64,000 nt of DNA from Comamonadaceae bacterium UBA2334 (GTDB lineage Bacteria > Pseudomonadota > Gammaproteobacteria > Burkholderiales > Burkholderiaceae_C): positions 30,506-94,505 of the forward strand of contig DDUQ01000041.1 in assembly GCA_002344885.1 (NCBI GenBank). The letters run 5' to 3'. Of the stretch, positions 26,365-35,493 are shown piece after piece. Each line of letters opens with the position of its first letter. Position 1 is the first letter of the stretch. The notes under the pieces were generated by a model. The model ran no database searches and had not been told where the DNA came from. It was given only the letters and a program-made list of their open reading frames with translations. Position numbers and translations under genes: made by a program.

Positions 26365-27843
26365 TCAATCAGCCGTGATTGACCGTTTTTTAGCTGGCTT
26401 GCGGCGTGGGCGCACCGGCCTGGCAGCGGGAGCGGGCGGCAGGAGGGAAAGGTACTCCTGAAAGCTGTCGCGCAGGCACTGGGCGAACACGTCCGGGTCG
26501 GGCATTTGCTCGGCGCACGCCGTGAATGAAATCACCAGCAACCCGTTGTAACTCGTCACGGCGTAGCCCAGGCCCATGCCGTCGGTCACGGGCATGATGG
26601 CCGACACGTAGGTCAGCTTGGCCCCCAGCAGGTAGAGCGGGACATCCGGGCCGGGGATGTTGGTGATGGCGCAGTTGGCCAGCGGGACCCAGTTGCCCAA
26701 CTGGTTGGACGCCGAGCGCAGGAGTTTGCTGGTGACGGCCACCGCCGCTGCGGGTGCATGCTGGGCCAGGGTTTGCAGCTCCTGGGCACCCACTGCACGC
26801 GACATCACATCGGACGAGGCGCTGTAGGCCCGTATGGTGCCCAACCGTTCCACCGGGTCGGCCAGGTGGGTGGCCAGCTTCAGTTGAACCCAGGCAAACT
26901 GGGCGGGCCCCGGGTCGGCGGCAGACGGGCGCACGCCCACCGGTGTGGCCGTGACGAGGCTGGTGTCAGGCAACTCGCCTTGCAGATCCAGGTAGCGCCT
27001 GAGGCCACCGGCGCAGACAGCCAGGACCACGTCGTTCACGCTCGCGCCCTCGACCAGTTGCCGCATCGCTTTGAAGTCTGCCAACGGGAAGCGCCGGGTG
27101 TCGAACACCCGCTGCGACGACACCTCGGTGTTGAAGCGCGTCATCGGGAAGATCTGGGAGCGCCCCATCAGGTCACCCATCAGGGTGTTTGCCGCTGCAC
27201 GCAGGGCAGTCCAGTTGCGCAGCATGGGCGGTGCCATGCGCATCGGGAACGACAGCATGTTGAACCATGCCCGCATCAGCAAGGCTGTGCTGCCCGGGGC
27301 CTCGACCGGGAACCAGGGTGCGGCCGGGGTGGCCGGGCGGGGTTGAGGTGAGGGGTCGTGCAGCAGCGTGGTGATGGTGTTGCCGGTAGTCACATCCACG
27401 GCCGCATGGTGCACTTTGACCAGTACGGCAAAACTGCCTGCCGGCAAGTCCAGCAGGCTGTCCAGGCCCTCGATGACGTACATCTCCCACAGGGGGCGTT
27501 GCAGATCCAGCGGGCGTGCATGCAGGCGAGACACCTGGATGCAGAACTGCCGCCAGTCCCCCGGCTTGGGCAGGGCGATGTGGCGCACGTGGTAGTTGAT
27601 GTCGAAAGATTCGTCCGCTGTCCAGTAAGGACGGTCGATGTCGAACGGCACCCGCAGAATTTTTTCGCGAAAAACCGGCAACTGTTCCAGTCGGCTCTCG
27701 ACATGCGCGCGGATCTGTTTGAACCGCACCAGCCCGCCGGGGGCGGTGGTCTGGTCGTAGATGTGGAGCAGGGTGACGTTGGAGTTGGCGTGTGCGTTGT
27801 CCGAGTAGATGAACGCGGCGTCCTGTTCGCTCAGTTGTTTCAT
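26365..27843 (-). CDS. WS/DGAT family acyltransferase, active-site variant
   Basis: A 492-residue wax ester synthase/diacylglycerol acyltransferase-like protein. The condensation-domain motif HHxxxDG appears at 145-151 as HHAAVDV: both His and the Asp are kept but Gly is Val. The downstream block GNWVPLANCAITNIPGPDVPLYLLGA (split here) is the conserved second half of the family. It ends in a basic tail (RPRRKPAKKR). The start overlaps the stop of the upstream hydrolase by four bases (ATGA). Third gene of a lipid operon with a sibling acyltransferase at 28681-30231. Confidence 0.88.
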   Translation of the reverse strand: MKQLSEQDAAFIYSDNAHANSNVTLLHIYDQTTAPGGLVRFKQIRAHVESRLEQLPVFREKILRVPFDIDRPYWTADESFDINYHVRHIALPKPGDWRQFCIQVSRLHARPLDLQRPLWEMYVIEGLDSLLDLPAGSFAVLVKVHHAAVDVTTGNTITTLLHDPSPQPRPATPAAPWFPVEAPGSTALLMRAWFNMLSFPMRMAPPMLRNWTALRAAANTLMGDLMGRSQIFPMTRFNTEVSSQRVFDTRRFPLADFKAMRQLVEGASVNDVVLAVCAGGLRRYLDLQGELPDTSLVTATPVGVRPSAADPGPAQFAWVQLKLATHLADPVERLGTIRAYSASSDVMSRAVGAQELQTLAQHAPAAAVAVTSKLLRSASNQLGNWVPLANCAITNIPGPDVPLYLLGAKLTYVSAIMPVTDGMGLGYAVTSYNGLLVISFTACAEQMPDPDVFAQCLRDSFQEYLSLLPPAPAARPVRPRRKPAKKRSITAD

Positions 27844-28655
27844 GTGGGCAGCGTCGCTTTCCAGGTGCGGGCCAGCAGTCCGGTGGGCGCAAAAGGTTGC
27901 CACTGACCCTCGGGCTGGGCCAGCCGGTCGGCCACGATGGCCAGCACAATGCCGTTGAACCCCAACCCCACATGGCTGCCGGGCACCTGTATGTTTTCAT
28001 GCAGGGTCGGGTCGCCGTCGATGGTGGCTTCCTGCGGGGGCACCACACCATCGCCCAGTGAATACAGGCAACTGGTGGGCAGTGGCAGGCGCCGCCGCTC
28101 CCGCAGGGACTTGGCCTTGGGTTGCATCACGTGGGCGTTGGGCCCCAAACGGTGTGACACCAGACGGTAGAGCGCCTTCACGGTCGGCGGCGACTGGCTG
28201 CCACAGGCATCTACGCTGACGGGGCTGCCCAGTGTGATGATGTTGCGCACGCAGTCCAGCGTGCTTTCGGCACCGAACAGCGAGAACACGCCCCCCAAGC
28301 TCCAGCCCACCAGGCTGACCTTGCGCCCGGTGATGTGATGCAGATGCCTGATTTTCTGCGGCAGGGCGCTGGCATGTTTGCTGCGAAAACCCAGGTTGCG
28401 GCCCAGGCCCCAGGTGTGAACGTCGTAGCCCTTGCGCTGCAAGAACAGTTTCAGTGCGACCAGTGATTTTTCGTCGGCCATGAAGCCCGGCACCAGCAGG
28501 ACGGGATGGCCGTCGCCACGCGGTGCCTGCAGCAGCAGGGGCATGGCGGCGGGCAACAAGGCGGCTTCCAGCAGGGCGCGGGGTTCGAGCAGGGTGTGCA
28601 GCACATGGGGGGCACCCGCATGCGGGTGGCGCGCAACAGCTTGGGGGGGGGTCAT
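27840..28655 (-). CDS. Alpha/beta hydrolase
   Basis: A 271-residue alpha/beta hydrolase. The nucleophile elbow is VGWSLGG (Ser119), the oxyanion region VLLVPGFMA, and a likely acid/His pair lies in SLGDGVVPPQEA and GSHVGLGFN. It lacks a signal peptide. It sits between two WS/DGAT genes, four bases overlapping the downstream one and 25 bp after the upstream one. It could supply or hydrolyse acyl substrates; the exact reaction is not evident. Confidence 0.85.
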   Translation of the reverse strand: MTPPQAVARHPHAGAPHVLHTLLEPRALLEAALLPAAMPLLLQAPRGDGHPVLLVPGFMADEKSLVALKLFLQRKGYDVHTWGLGRNLGFRSKHASALPQKIRHLHHITGRKVSLVGWSLGGVFSLFGAESTLDCVRNIITLGSPVSVDACGSQSPPTVKALYRLVSHRLGPNAHVMQPKAKSLRERRRLPLPTSCLYSLGDGVVPPQEATIDGDPTLHENIQVPGSHVGLGFNGIVLAIVADRLAQPEGQWQPFAPTGLLARTWKATLPT

Positions 28656-28680
28656 GGTGCGTCGGCTCGGTTCAGGTGGG

Positions 28681-30231
28681 TCACGGGCGGTCAGCCAGCT
28701 GCTTCGCACGTTTGGGGGCACCAGCCGTGCGCTGGGGTTGTGCGGGGGTGTCTGGTGGGGTGGTGTGACAGGCTTTCAGCTCGGCCCAGGCAGCCATCAG
28801 GTCGTCGGCCAGCTCGCGCACATCGGGCAGGGCATTGGTGGCAGCCACCAGACCCAGGTACAGCGTGCCCGCATAGTTCATCAGGGTGATGTTCAGCCCC
28901 ACGCCGTGTTCGACGATCGACAGCGGCCAGTATCCGGTCATCCGGTACGGACCCGCGTACAGCGTTACAGGCGGCCCGGGCACGTTGGAGACCAGCACAT
29001 TGGCCAGTATCGGCAGTGTGTCGACCACTTTTTGCTTGCCATACAGCGTGGCCAGCGCACCGACCAGCCAGGGCGTGCCCAGCAGGGGGATGTCGGTGGG
29101 GATGACCGCTTTGCTGTGTTGTGTGAGTGCCTTGGTGGCCCCGGCCGAGTCGCGGATGGCGCAAAGCCGTTCGATCGGGTCAGTCTTGTGACTGGCCAGG
29201 CTCACCAGGCTGAGCGTGGCCTGGGTGCGCATCTCGGTGTTGCCAGCCTCGCGCAGAGAGATAGGCATGGATGCCACCAGAGATTTGCGTGGCAGGTTCC
29301 CCTGGCGTTTCAGGTAACGCCGCAGTGCACCGCTGCACAAACACAGCACCACGTCGTTCACGGTGGCCCCGTGTGTGGTGGCGATGGCTTTCAGCTCGTC
29401 TCGTGCCAGTTCGGCCGTGGCAAAACTACGACCGGGTGTCACGGCCACGTTGAGTGGTGTGCGCGGTCCGAGCGCGATGCTGCGTTTCAGCTCTTTCAGG
29501 TTCACGTCGGGTGACGAGCTTGCCGCCTCGCTGGTGGCCAGGCTTTTGCGTGCCAGCTTCGGCGGCTTGACCACGCCAGCCAGGGTGCGAACAAGCTTGG
29601 GCAACTCCCGCACGGCTTTGACGTACTGCGCCGCATCGTGGCGAAACGCCGCAGCCGCCACCGCCAGGGTGCCGGGTGTGTCGGGGTCTGCGTTGGCCGA
29701 CAGGCTGGCAGGCGCTGGCTTGCGCGGTGGGTGGGGAGTGGTGCTGAACAGTGCACCAGCCAGTGCCACACCGGCCTGGCCGTCCAGCATGGCATGGTGC
29801 ACCTTGATGTAGTAAGCCTTGTGCCCGCTGGCCAGGCCATCGAGCACGTACAGCATCCAGAGCGGCCGGGACCGGTCCAGCAGTTCGGCATGCAGGTCGG
29901 CGACGGTGCGTTGCAGTTGTTCCCAGGTGCCAGGCCGGGGCAGCTTCACCCGGCGGATGTGGTGGTCCAAGTCCACTTCACCCTGTCGCCAAACGGGGTT
30001 GGCCAGACCCAGCGGCAGGCTGACCAGATGCCTACGCAATACCGGCACCAGGCCAGCGGCCATCATCCGCCTGACGGCGTTGTAGAAGCTGCCGGTGTAG
30101 CCGGGGGGAGCCTCGAACAGATGCAACGAGCCCACATGCATGGGCGTGGCCGCTGATTCGAGGCTGAGAAAGACGCCGTCTACCCCGCTCAGGGTTTCGA
30201 GCCCGCTTGCATTGTGTGCGTGTTCAGCCAT
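28681..30231 (-). CDS. WS/DGAT family O-acyltransferase
   Basis: A 516-residue enzyme of the wax ester synthase/acyl-CoA:diacylglycerol acyltransferase family. The catalytic motif is intact: HHAMLDG at 145-151. It begins LSGVDGVFLSLESAATPMHVGSL in pieces, the family's N-terminal block, and has NVPGPPVTLYAGPYR in the second half. It should make wax esters or triacylglycerol at the membrane. First gene of the three-gene unit with a hydrolase and a second acyltransferase. The start at 30231 is chosen by homology; eight earlier residues are possible. Confidence 0.9.
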   Translation of the reverse strand: MAEHAHNASGLETLSGVDGVFLSLESAATPMHVGSLHLFEAPPGYTGSFYNAVRRMMAAGLVPVLRRHLVSLPLGLANPVWRQGEVDLDHHIRRVKLPRPGTWEQLQRTVADLHAELLDRSRPLWMLYVLDGLASGHKAYYIKVHHAMLDGQAGVALAGALFSTTPHPPRKPAPASLSANADPDTPGTLAVAAAAFRHDAAQYVKAVRELPKLVRTLAGVVKPPKLARKSLATSEAASSSPDVNLKELKRSIALGPRTPLNVAVTPGRSFATAELARDELKAIATTHGATVNDVVLCLCSGALRRYLKRQGNLPRKSLVASMPISLREAGNTEMRTQATLSLVSLASHKTDPIERLCAIRDSAGATKALTQHSKAVIPTDIPLLGTPWLVGALATLYGKQKVVDTLPILANVLVSNVPGPPVTLYAGPYRMTGYWPLSIVEHGVGLNITLMNYAGTLYLGLVAATNALPDVRELADDLMAAWAELKACHTTPPDTPAQPQRTAGAPKRAKQLADRP

Positions 30232-30358
30232 GGGAAAAGTATGGCACTCCAACGCCGACGGTCACCCTGGGCTGGGATGTCTGACTGGCACACAGGTGAC
30301 ACCGCAACCCGCCGTGCACCGGCATGGCTACAGGCACGGGAGAGAGTTGCTCGGTTTC

Positions 30359-30511
30359 TCAGGCCCCGGGCTTGTTTTTCAGTTTGCCTTTGGGTGCCAC
30401 GGACGTAACCGGTGCCACGGGCCGGTCGGAAGACACAGGCCCTTTGGGGGCAGACGTGTCTTTCTTGGGCTTTTTGGTCATTTTTTCCGAACGCTGATCG
30501 CCTTTTGCCAT
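30359..30511 (-). CDS. Small basic Lys/Pro-rich protein
   Basis: A 50-residue protein beginning MAKGDQRSEKMTKKPKKDT and ending KGKLKNKPGA. It is Lys-, Pro- and Ser-rich with no hydrophobic segment, so probably disordered and nucleic-acid binding. Very short MAKGxQRS...KKPKKD proteins recur in Burkholderiales genomes as unnamed conserved genes; I recall no function. A GAGGC-like site precedes the ATG. Confidence 0.6.
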   Translation of the reverse strand: MAKGDQRSEKMTKKPKKDTSAPKGPVSSDRPVAPVTSVAPKGKLKNKPGA

Positions 30512-30583
30512 GAGAGCCTCCGTTGGTTGGTACAAAACCGACATGTTAGAGGCAAAAACGCGTCCGGTAGCTGGTTGGGTGTG

Positions 30584-31429
30584 TCAGGTGTGGTCGCGTT
30601 GGTAGGCAGGCAATTCGGTGCCGCAGTGCTTGCAGAAGCGGTCGCTGCTGCCCAGACCTTCTGCCATGCAGTTGGGGCAGGATCGTGTGGTGACCGGGCC
30701 TGTCGGGCTCCGCTGGCCCACCATTTCAGCCGTGACGATACCGGTCGGTACGGCCAGGATGCCCCAGCCCATCAGCATCATCACCGACGCGAGGGCCCGG
30801 CCCAGGTCTGTTTTGGGGGTGATGTCACCAAACCCCACGGTGGTGACGGTGGTGATGGCCCAGTACATCCCCACGGGGATGCTGGTGTAGCCGTTGGTCG
30901 GCCCTTCGATCACGTACATCAGGGTGCCCATGACGAGAACGACCATCAGCACCACGGTCAGGAACACCAGGATCTTGCGTGCGCTGGCCCTGAGGGCACC
31001 GCCCAGGTGGGAAAACTCGACCAGGTAGTGCGTGAGCTTGAAGACCCTGAACACCCGGATGAGGCGCAGCACCCGCACGTCGATCAGGGCATGCAGTTCT
31101 GGGAAGAACAAGGCCAGGTAGGTCGGCAGGATGGCCAGCACATCCACCACCCCGAAAAAACTGCGTGCATAGGCCCACGGGTTGGGTGCACACCAGAGGC
31201 GCGCCAGGTACTCGACGGTGAAAAGCAAGGTGAAAAACCATTCGAGCACCGCCAACTGGCCGTGGTAAAGGGTTGCCACAGACTCCACGCTGTCCAGGAT
31301 CACCACCAGCAAAGACAGCAGGATGGCGACGATCAGGCACTCGTCGAACAGTTTGCCTGCGCGGGTGTCTGCCTCAAAAATGATGGTGTAGAGACGCTTT
31401 TTGGCCGACAAAGAGTCATCAGATGTCAT
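30584..31429 (-). CDS. Voltage-gated-like potassium channel with zinc ribbon
   Basis: A 281-residue six-helix channel. S4 carries regularly spaced arginines (RVLRLIRVFRVFK, 119-131) and the selectivity filter is TTVGFGD at 196-202. The C-terminus has CPNC at 251-254 and CKHC at 266-269, a zinc ribbon that is unusual for this family. Its ATG overlaps the stop of the upstream 7TM sensor kinase (ATGA), so the two are translationally coupled. K+ selectivity is inferred from the filter. Confidence 0.9.
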   Translation of the reverse strand: MTSDDSLSAKKRLYTIIFEADTRAGKLFDECLIVAILLSLLVVILDSVESVATLYHGQLAVLEWFFTLLFTVEYLARLWCAPNPWAYARSFFGVVDVLAILPTYLALFFPELHALIDVRVLRLIRVFRVFKLTHYLVEFSHLGGALRASARKILVFLTVVLMVVLVMGTLMYVIEGPTNGYTSIPVGMYWAITTVTTVGFGDITPKTDLGRALASVMMLMGWGILAVPTGIVTAEMVGQRSPTGPVTTRSCPNCMAEGLGSSDRFCKHCGTELPAYQRDHT

Positions 31430-33849
31430 GATGGATTCGGATGGGAGTCTGAGGTGTCGCCCGATGGCGCAGCGGCAGCGGGCTGCGGTATCTCGATGGT
31501 GAAGCACGTACCCTGCCCAGGCGCGCTCTGTACGCCGATGGTGCCGCCATGTTGTTCAACCGCTCGTTTGACGATGGCCAGCCCCAGACCGGTGCCTGCA
31601 ATTTGGCCGACATTGCTGGCGCGGTAAAACGTTTCGAACAGGCGCTTCATGTCCTGCGGTTGAATGCCGATGCCCTGGTCGGTCACCTCGAACCGCACGC
31701 AGCCAGGTGCCAGCTGGACCCGCAGCCAGACCTCACCGCCCTCGGGCGAGTATTTGATGGCGTTGGACAGCAGGTTGCCGACCATGTGGTGCAACAGGGT
31801 TTCGTCCAGCAGGCCTTCGCTGTCGGGTGCAGCCAGCCGCATGACCGGGCGCGTGCCCTGCGCGACCGACGTGGCCTCGCTCACCTCGCGAATCAGGCGC
31901 TCGCACCAGCGGTGCAGGTGCATGGGCTGGGGGTTGCAGCCGTTGGTGATGACATCGCCCTTGCCGATGACCAGCACGTCGTCGAGCATGCGGGTCATGC
32001 GCTTGACCGCTGTGCCGATGGCGTTCAGTGTTTCTTCCCGCTCGTCTGCGGGTAGCCTGTCGTGGTAGGCCTGCAGCAGGTCGGCAGACGACAGGATGGT
32101 GGCCAGCGGTGTGCGGAATTCGTGCGAGGCCATCGACACGAAGCGTGTCTTGAGCTGGTTCAGCTCCTGCTGGCGGGCCAGGGAGGCGCGGATATCGTCT
32201 TCGGCCATGCGGCGGTGGGTGATGTCGGCCACGCTCCACACCGTGCCGCGCGACACGTCGTGGCGGTTGACGGCACGCCCCGAAATGGATGCCCAGAACA
32301 GGCTGCCATCGTGGCGGCGCATCTGCCGCTCGCACTCGAAACTGTCGCCGCGTGCAATGGCCGCGTTGACAAAGGCCCCCATGTCCAGATACGCCTCGCG
32401 CGAGAGGTAGAACCGCTCCAGCGACTCGCCCGTGTGCGAGCCCTGCGGCAGGCGGAACAACTCGTACAGCGCCACATTACCCCAGGCCAGGCGACCCTTG
32501 AGGTTGAGGAAGGCAATGGCGACCAGTGAGTTGTCGAGGATGGTGTTGCGCTCGTCCAGGCTGGCCTGCAGGCTGCTTTCCAGGTGGGCCTGACTGGCGC
32601 GGCGCTCTGCTTCGCGCTCCTGCACCACCTGCTCGGTTCGCAGCAGGTTGACCCGGTAGATGAGCGCGAACGACAACACCAGCATCTGGGCTGCCGCACC
32701 AAGTTGCAGGCCGTATTCGATGAGCAGGGTGCGCGGTATCAGGCCGAACGACGACAGCGGCACCGTGATGCCAAACCCGATCAGCAGCGCCCACGACAGC
32801 AAGAACACCCGGGCCGGGCGGGAGCCCTTGCGCACACAGGCCACACCGGCGGCGGTGACCATGGCACCGGCCAGCAGGGACGATGCCGCCAGCACCTGGA
32901 TGGCCGGTTGCGTCCAGCCCAGCCAACCCGCCACGCCCACCAGCAGCTGTGCACCGGCCAGCAGCCACATGCCCTGGTTGAGCCGGGGCATCTGGTGGCG
33001 CAGGTCCAGGAAGCTGCTGACGAACACCAGTGCACAGGCCAACAGGGCCGCGATCAGCAAAACCATGCCGTGCGTCTGCCAGGCGGGTGTCTGGGGCCAG
33101 AGCCATTGGGCACCGTGTCCCATGAACCCCAGTGTGAACAGCCCCAGCGCGGCCAGGTAGGCGACGGCGGCCAGGTAGGTGCGGTCACGCACGCCCACCA
33201 GCATCGACAGGTTGTACAGCAGCAACGCCAGCACCACGCCGTAGAACAGGCCCATGCCCACCTGCTCGCTGTAAGCACGGGTGTACAGGCTGGCTTCGGT
33301 GTGTAGCACAAAGGGCAGCTGGACTGACAGGTCGGACTCGACCCGCAGCAGCAACTCCAGCGATTCGGACGGCGTACGGAACAGGCGCACGCTGGGGAAG
33401 CGGTGTGGAATGGCACGCTCGTGGAACGGCAGCGCGGCGCCCATGGCCAGCATGCTGCGCGGGCCTTCGGTGCTGGGGTCGAACACATCCACCCGCGCCA
33501 CGCGTGGCTGCTCAAGTACCAGCAGCGTGTAGCAGTTGCTGTCGACCGGTGGCAACTCCACACGCGCCCAGAGTGCACCCTTTACAAAACCATAGCTGAC
33601 GTCGCTTGTATTTAAAGCGGTAAAGCCATTTTTTTTCAATACCTCTCGCGCGTCGATCGATGTGGCCTGTCCGCCGGGGTCTGGCCAGGTGGCCAGGGTG
33701 TTGGCCAGGGGCAGGCCCCCGGCGGGGACGGAGCATTCCGCCACGGCCACTTCGGCTGCGCGCGCAGGTGCAGCCATGCACAGCCACACCAGGCAGATGC
33801 CTGCGAGCAGCCACCACCAGACGCTGCCAGTCGAGCCCCTGGGTGTCAT
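31426..33849 (-). CDS. 7TM-DISM sensor histidine kinase
   Basis: An 807-residue membrane kinase. A signal peptide (WWWLLAGICLVWLCMAAPARA) is followed by an extracytoplasmic 7TMR-DISMED2-like domain (~45-185), seven membrane helices (~195-400), a coiled coil, a PAS domain (~435-545), HisKA with His576 (SHEFRTPL), and HATPase motifs (GNLLSNAIKYSP, DQGIGI, GTGLGLAIV). The start at 33849 begins the signal peptide; an in-frame ATG at 33918 would read through an inverted repeat. No receiver is linked; a K+ channel gene is coupled downstream. Confidence 0.9.
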   Translation of the reverse strand: MTPRGSTGSVWWWLLAGICLVWLCMAAPARAAEVAVAECSVPAGGLPLANTLATWPDPGGQATSIDAREVLKKNGFTALNTSDVSYGFVKGALWARVELPPVDSNCYTLLVLEQPRVARVDVFDPSTEGPRSMLAMGAALPFHERAIPHRFPSVRLFRTPSESLELLLRVESDLSVQLPFVLHTEASLYTRAYSEQVGMGLFYGVVLALLLYNLSMLVGVRDRTYLAAVAYLAALGLFTLGFMGHGAQWLWPQTPAWQTHGMVLLIAALLACALVFVSSFLDLRHQMPRLNQGMWLLAGAQLLVGVAGWLGWTQPAIQVLAASSLLAGAMVTAAGVACVRKGSRPARVFLLSWALLIGFGITVPLSSFGLIPRTLLIEYGLQLGAAAQMLVLSFALIYRVNLLRTEQVVQEREAERRASQAHLESSLQASLDERNTILDNSLVAIAFLNLKGRLAWGNVALYELFRLPQGSHTGESLERFYLSREAYLDMGAFVNAAIARGDSFECERQMRRHDGSLFWASISGRAVNRHDVSRGTVWSVADITHRRMAEDDIRASLARQQELNQLKTRFVSMASHEFRTPLATILSSADLLQAYHDRLPADEREETLNAIGTAVKRMTRMLDDVLVIGKGDVITNGCNPQPMHLHRWCERLIREVSEATSVAQGTRPVMRLAAPDSEGLLDETLLHHMVGNLLSNAIKYSPEGGEVWLRVQLAPGCVRFEVTDQGIGIQPQDMKRLFETFYRASNVGQIAGTGLGLAIVKRAVEQHGGTIGVQSAPGQGTCFTIEIPQPAAAAPSGDTSDSHPNPS
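33591..33620 (-). repeat. 30-bp AT-rich repeat copy inside the 7TM kinase gene
   Basis: On the minus strand: CCGCTTT, 17 bases, GCTATG, 6/7 and 6/6 with exact spacing. It encodes part of ALNTSDVSYGF near residue 80 of the kinase, in a different codon phase from the rarA and dusC copies. Local codons are AT-rich. Confidence 0.6.
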
Positions 33850-33866
33850 GCGCTGCTTTGCCCAAT

Positions 33867-33889
33867 TCAGACCGGTCGGGCCGGTCTGA
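33867..33889. terminator. Inverted repeat between yedE-like gene and kinase
   Basis: TCAGACCGG and CCGGTCTGA form a perfect 9-bp stem with a five-base loop, 18 bp upstream of the kinase start and 55 bp after the transporter gene on the minus strand. No T-run follows, so it may be an operator instead of a terminator. Confidence 0.4.
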
Positions 33890-33943
33890 CAGCGGGGGCA
33901 GCGCAGCGTGGCAGTCATGGGGCGTGGGGCTGGTCGGGCGTGC

Positions 33944-34396
33944 TCAGTGCTGGCGAGACCAACCCTGCGCCAGGGCTCCGGCTGCAATGCCGGCCAGCGC
34001 CCACAGCAAGTCCAGGTTGCCCGCGCCCAGGCCCGCAATGGCTGGGCCCGGACACACGCCGCACAGCCCCCAACCCACGCCGAACAGGGCCGCACCCCAG
34101 GCGGTCTCGCGGTTCCAGGCGCTGGCATGAGCGTGAAAGTGGGCATCGAACACAGGGCGCTTCATCAGCCTTGGGGCCAACTGATAGGCCAGCAGCGTGA
34201 CCAGCACGGCGCCGCCCATCACCAGCATCAGCCCCCAATCCGAAAAACGGAGGAAACCCAGCACCACCTGAGGCTGGATCATGGTGGACAGCGAGAGGCC
34301 GAACCCGAACAAGGCACCGGCCAGCAAGGTGACCCCGGCACGTGCCAGAGCATGGGCTGCGGGCGGTGCCGCCAGTGTGGAGGTAGGAGACGTCAT
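33944..34396 (-). CDS. YeeE/YedE family transporter, second half
   Basis: A 150-residue membrane protein with about four helices. Family motifs are GALFGFGLSLSTMIQPQVVLGFL and WGLCGVCPGPAIAG, the latter bearing the paired cysteines used in sulfur-compound transport. E. coli YeeE, a single longer protein, imports thiosulfate. Here the fold is split into two genes, this one overlapping the other by four bases (ATGA). Confidence 0.88.
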   Translation of the reverse strand: MTSPTSTLAAPPAAHALARAGVTLLAGALFGFGLSLSTMIQPQVVLGFLRFSDWGLMLVMGGAVLVTLLAYQLAPRLMKRPVFDAHFHAHASAWNRETAWGAALFGVGWGLCGVCPGPAIAGLGAGNLDLLWALAGIAAGALAQGWSRQH

Positions 34397-34878
34397 GGCT
34401 GGGGGGTGGGCAGTGCCCATGCAAACAGGTTGGCGGTCAGGAAAGCGGTGGCCATGAAGGTCAGCACCGCCATCAGCGATGGCCATTGCAGCGAGCCCAG
34501 GCCGCAGATGCCGTGGCCCGATGTGCAGCCATTGCCCAGACGAGCGCCGTAACCCACCAGAAAGCCACCCAGCAGCAGTTGCCAGGCGGGCAGGCCGGTG
34601 GACTGTGGCGCACCACCCGCCAGCCCCAGCCACCAGACGGCTGCACCCAGCACCAGTCCGGCTGCGTACACCAGCCGCCAGCCACGTGTGCCCACGAAAC
34701 GGGGCTGCTGGAAAAAAGGCCGTTGCAACACGTAAGACCACGTGGATGAAAACACGCTGCTCATGCCGCCGACTCGTCCGGTGCAGATGAACAGCAACGC
34801 CACGCCCGTGCCGATGAGCACACCACCCAACAGGTAGTGCTGCCACCCGAAAGGAAACAAAGATTGAAAGCTTGTCAT
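34393..34878 (-). CDS. YeeE/YedE family transporter, first half
   Basis: A 161-residue membrane protein, partner of the downstream half-transporter. It has about four helices and the motif GARLGNGCTSGHGICGL with a Cys pair, the family's first Cys-containing repeat. Likely imports thiosulfate or a related sulfur species. No ArsR-type regulator or rhodanese is adjacent. A DUF938 gene ends 9 bp downstream of its start on the same strand's upstream side. Confidence 0.88.
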   Translation of the reverse strand: MTSFQSLFPFGWQHYLLGGVLIGTGVALLFICTGRVGGMSSVFSSTWSYVLQRPFFQQPRFVGTRGWRLVYAAGLVLGAAVWWLGLAGGAPQSTGLPAWQLLLGGFLVGYGARLGNGCTSGHGICGLGSLQWPSLMAVLTFMATAFLTANLFAWALPTPQP

Positions 34879-34887
34879 GGCACCGGA

Positions 34888-35493
34888 TTATCGGCAGGCC
34901 CAGACCAGCAGCAGGTTGTTGGCCGGCATGGCGTGTCGCTGCGCCAGGTGCAAGCCGGCCTGGTGGGCGGCTGCCTCCACATCCTCCCTGCGCCTGATGC
35001 CCCATGCCGGACTCTCGGCACGCAGGCTCGCGTCGAACGCCAGGTTGCCGGGCGAGGTGGCCACACCGTCTTCCAGATAAGGACCGTACGTCACCAGTTG
35101 GCCACCGGGGGTCAGGTGGCGGGCAGCACCCGCCATCAGGGCGGTGCAGGTTGCCCACGGGGCCACGTGGAGCATGTTGGCGCAGTACATCAGGTCAAAG
35201 CGCTCGGTGTGGGCCAGCCAGGTGGGCGACATGACATCGAGCAGGATCGGCGTGCGGACATTGGCCAACGCGCTTTCGGCCACCCAGCTCTGGATGGAGG
35301 CGAGCGCCTCGGGCCGGGCGTCGGAGGGTTGCCAGGTCCAGCCCGGCAAGCCATTGGCAAACCAGGCCACATGCTGTCCGGTGCCCGACGCAATTTCCAG
35401 CGCCGTGCCTTGCCCAGGCAGCAGCGCTTGCAGCACGGTGAGGATGGGGGCCTTGTTGCGGTCGGCGGCAGGGCTGAAGGCCTGGGTGGTCAT
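34888..35493 (-). CDS. DUF938 family SAM-dependent methyltransferase-like protein
   Basis: A 201-residue class I methyltransferase fold. Motif I is ALEIASGTGQHVAWFA, and ERFDLMYCANMLHVAPW follows the cofactor site; both are characteristic of DUF938. Soluble. Substrate unknown. It lies directly upstream of the YeeE/YedE pair on the same strand and may be cotranscribed with it. Confidence 0.85.
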   Translation of the reverse strand: MTTQAFSPAADRNKAPILTVLQALLPGQGTALEIASGTGQHVAWFANGLPGWTWQPSDARPEALASIQSWVAESALANVRTPILLDVMSPTWLAHTERFDLMYCANMLHVAPWATCTALMAGAARHLTPGGQLVTYGPYLEDGVATSPGNLAFDASLRAESPAWGIRRREDVEAAAHQAGLHLAQRHAMPANNLLLVWACR

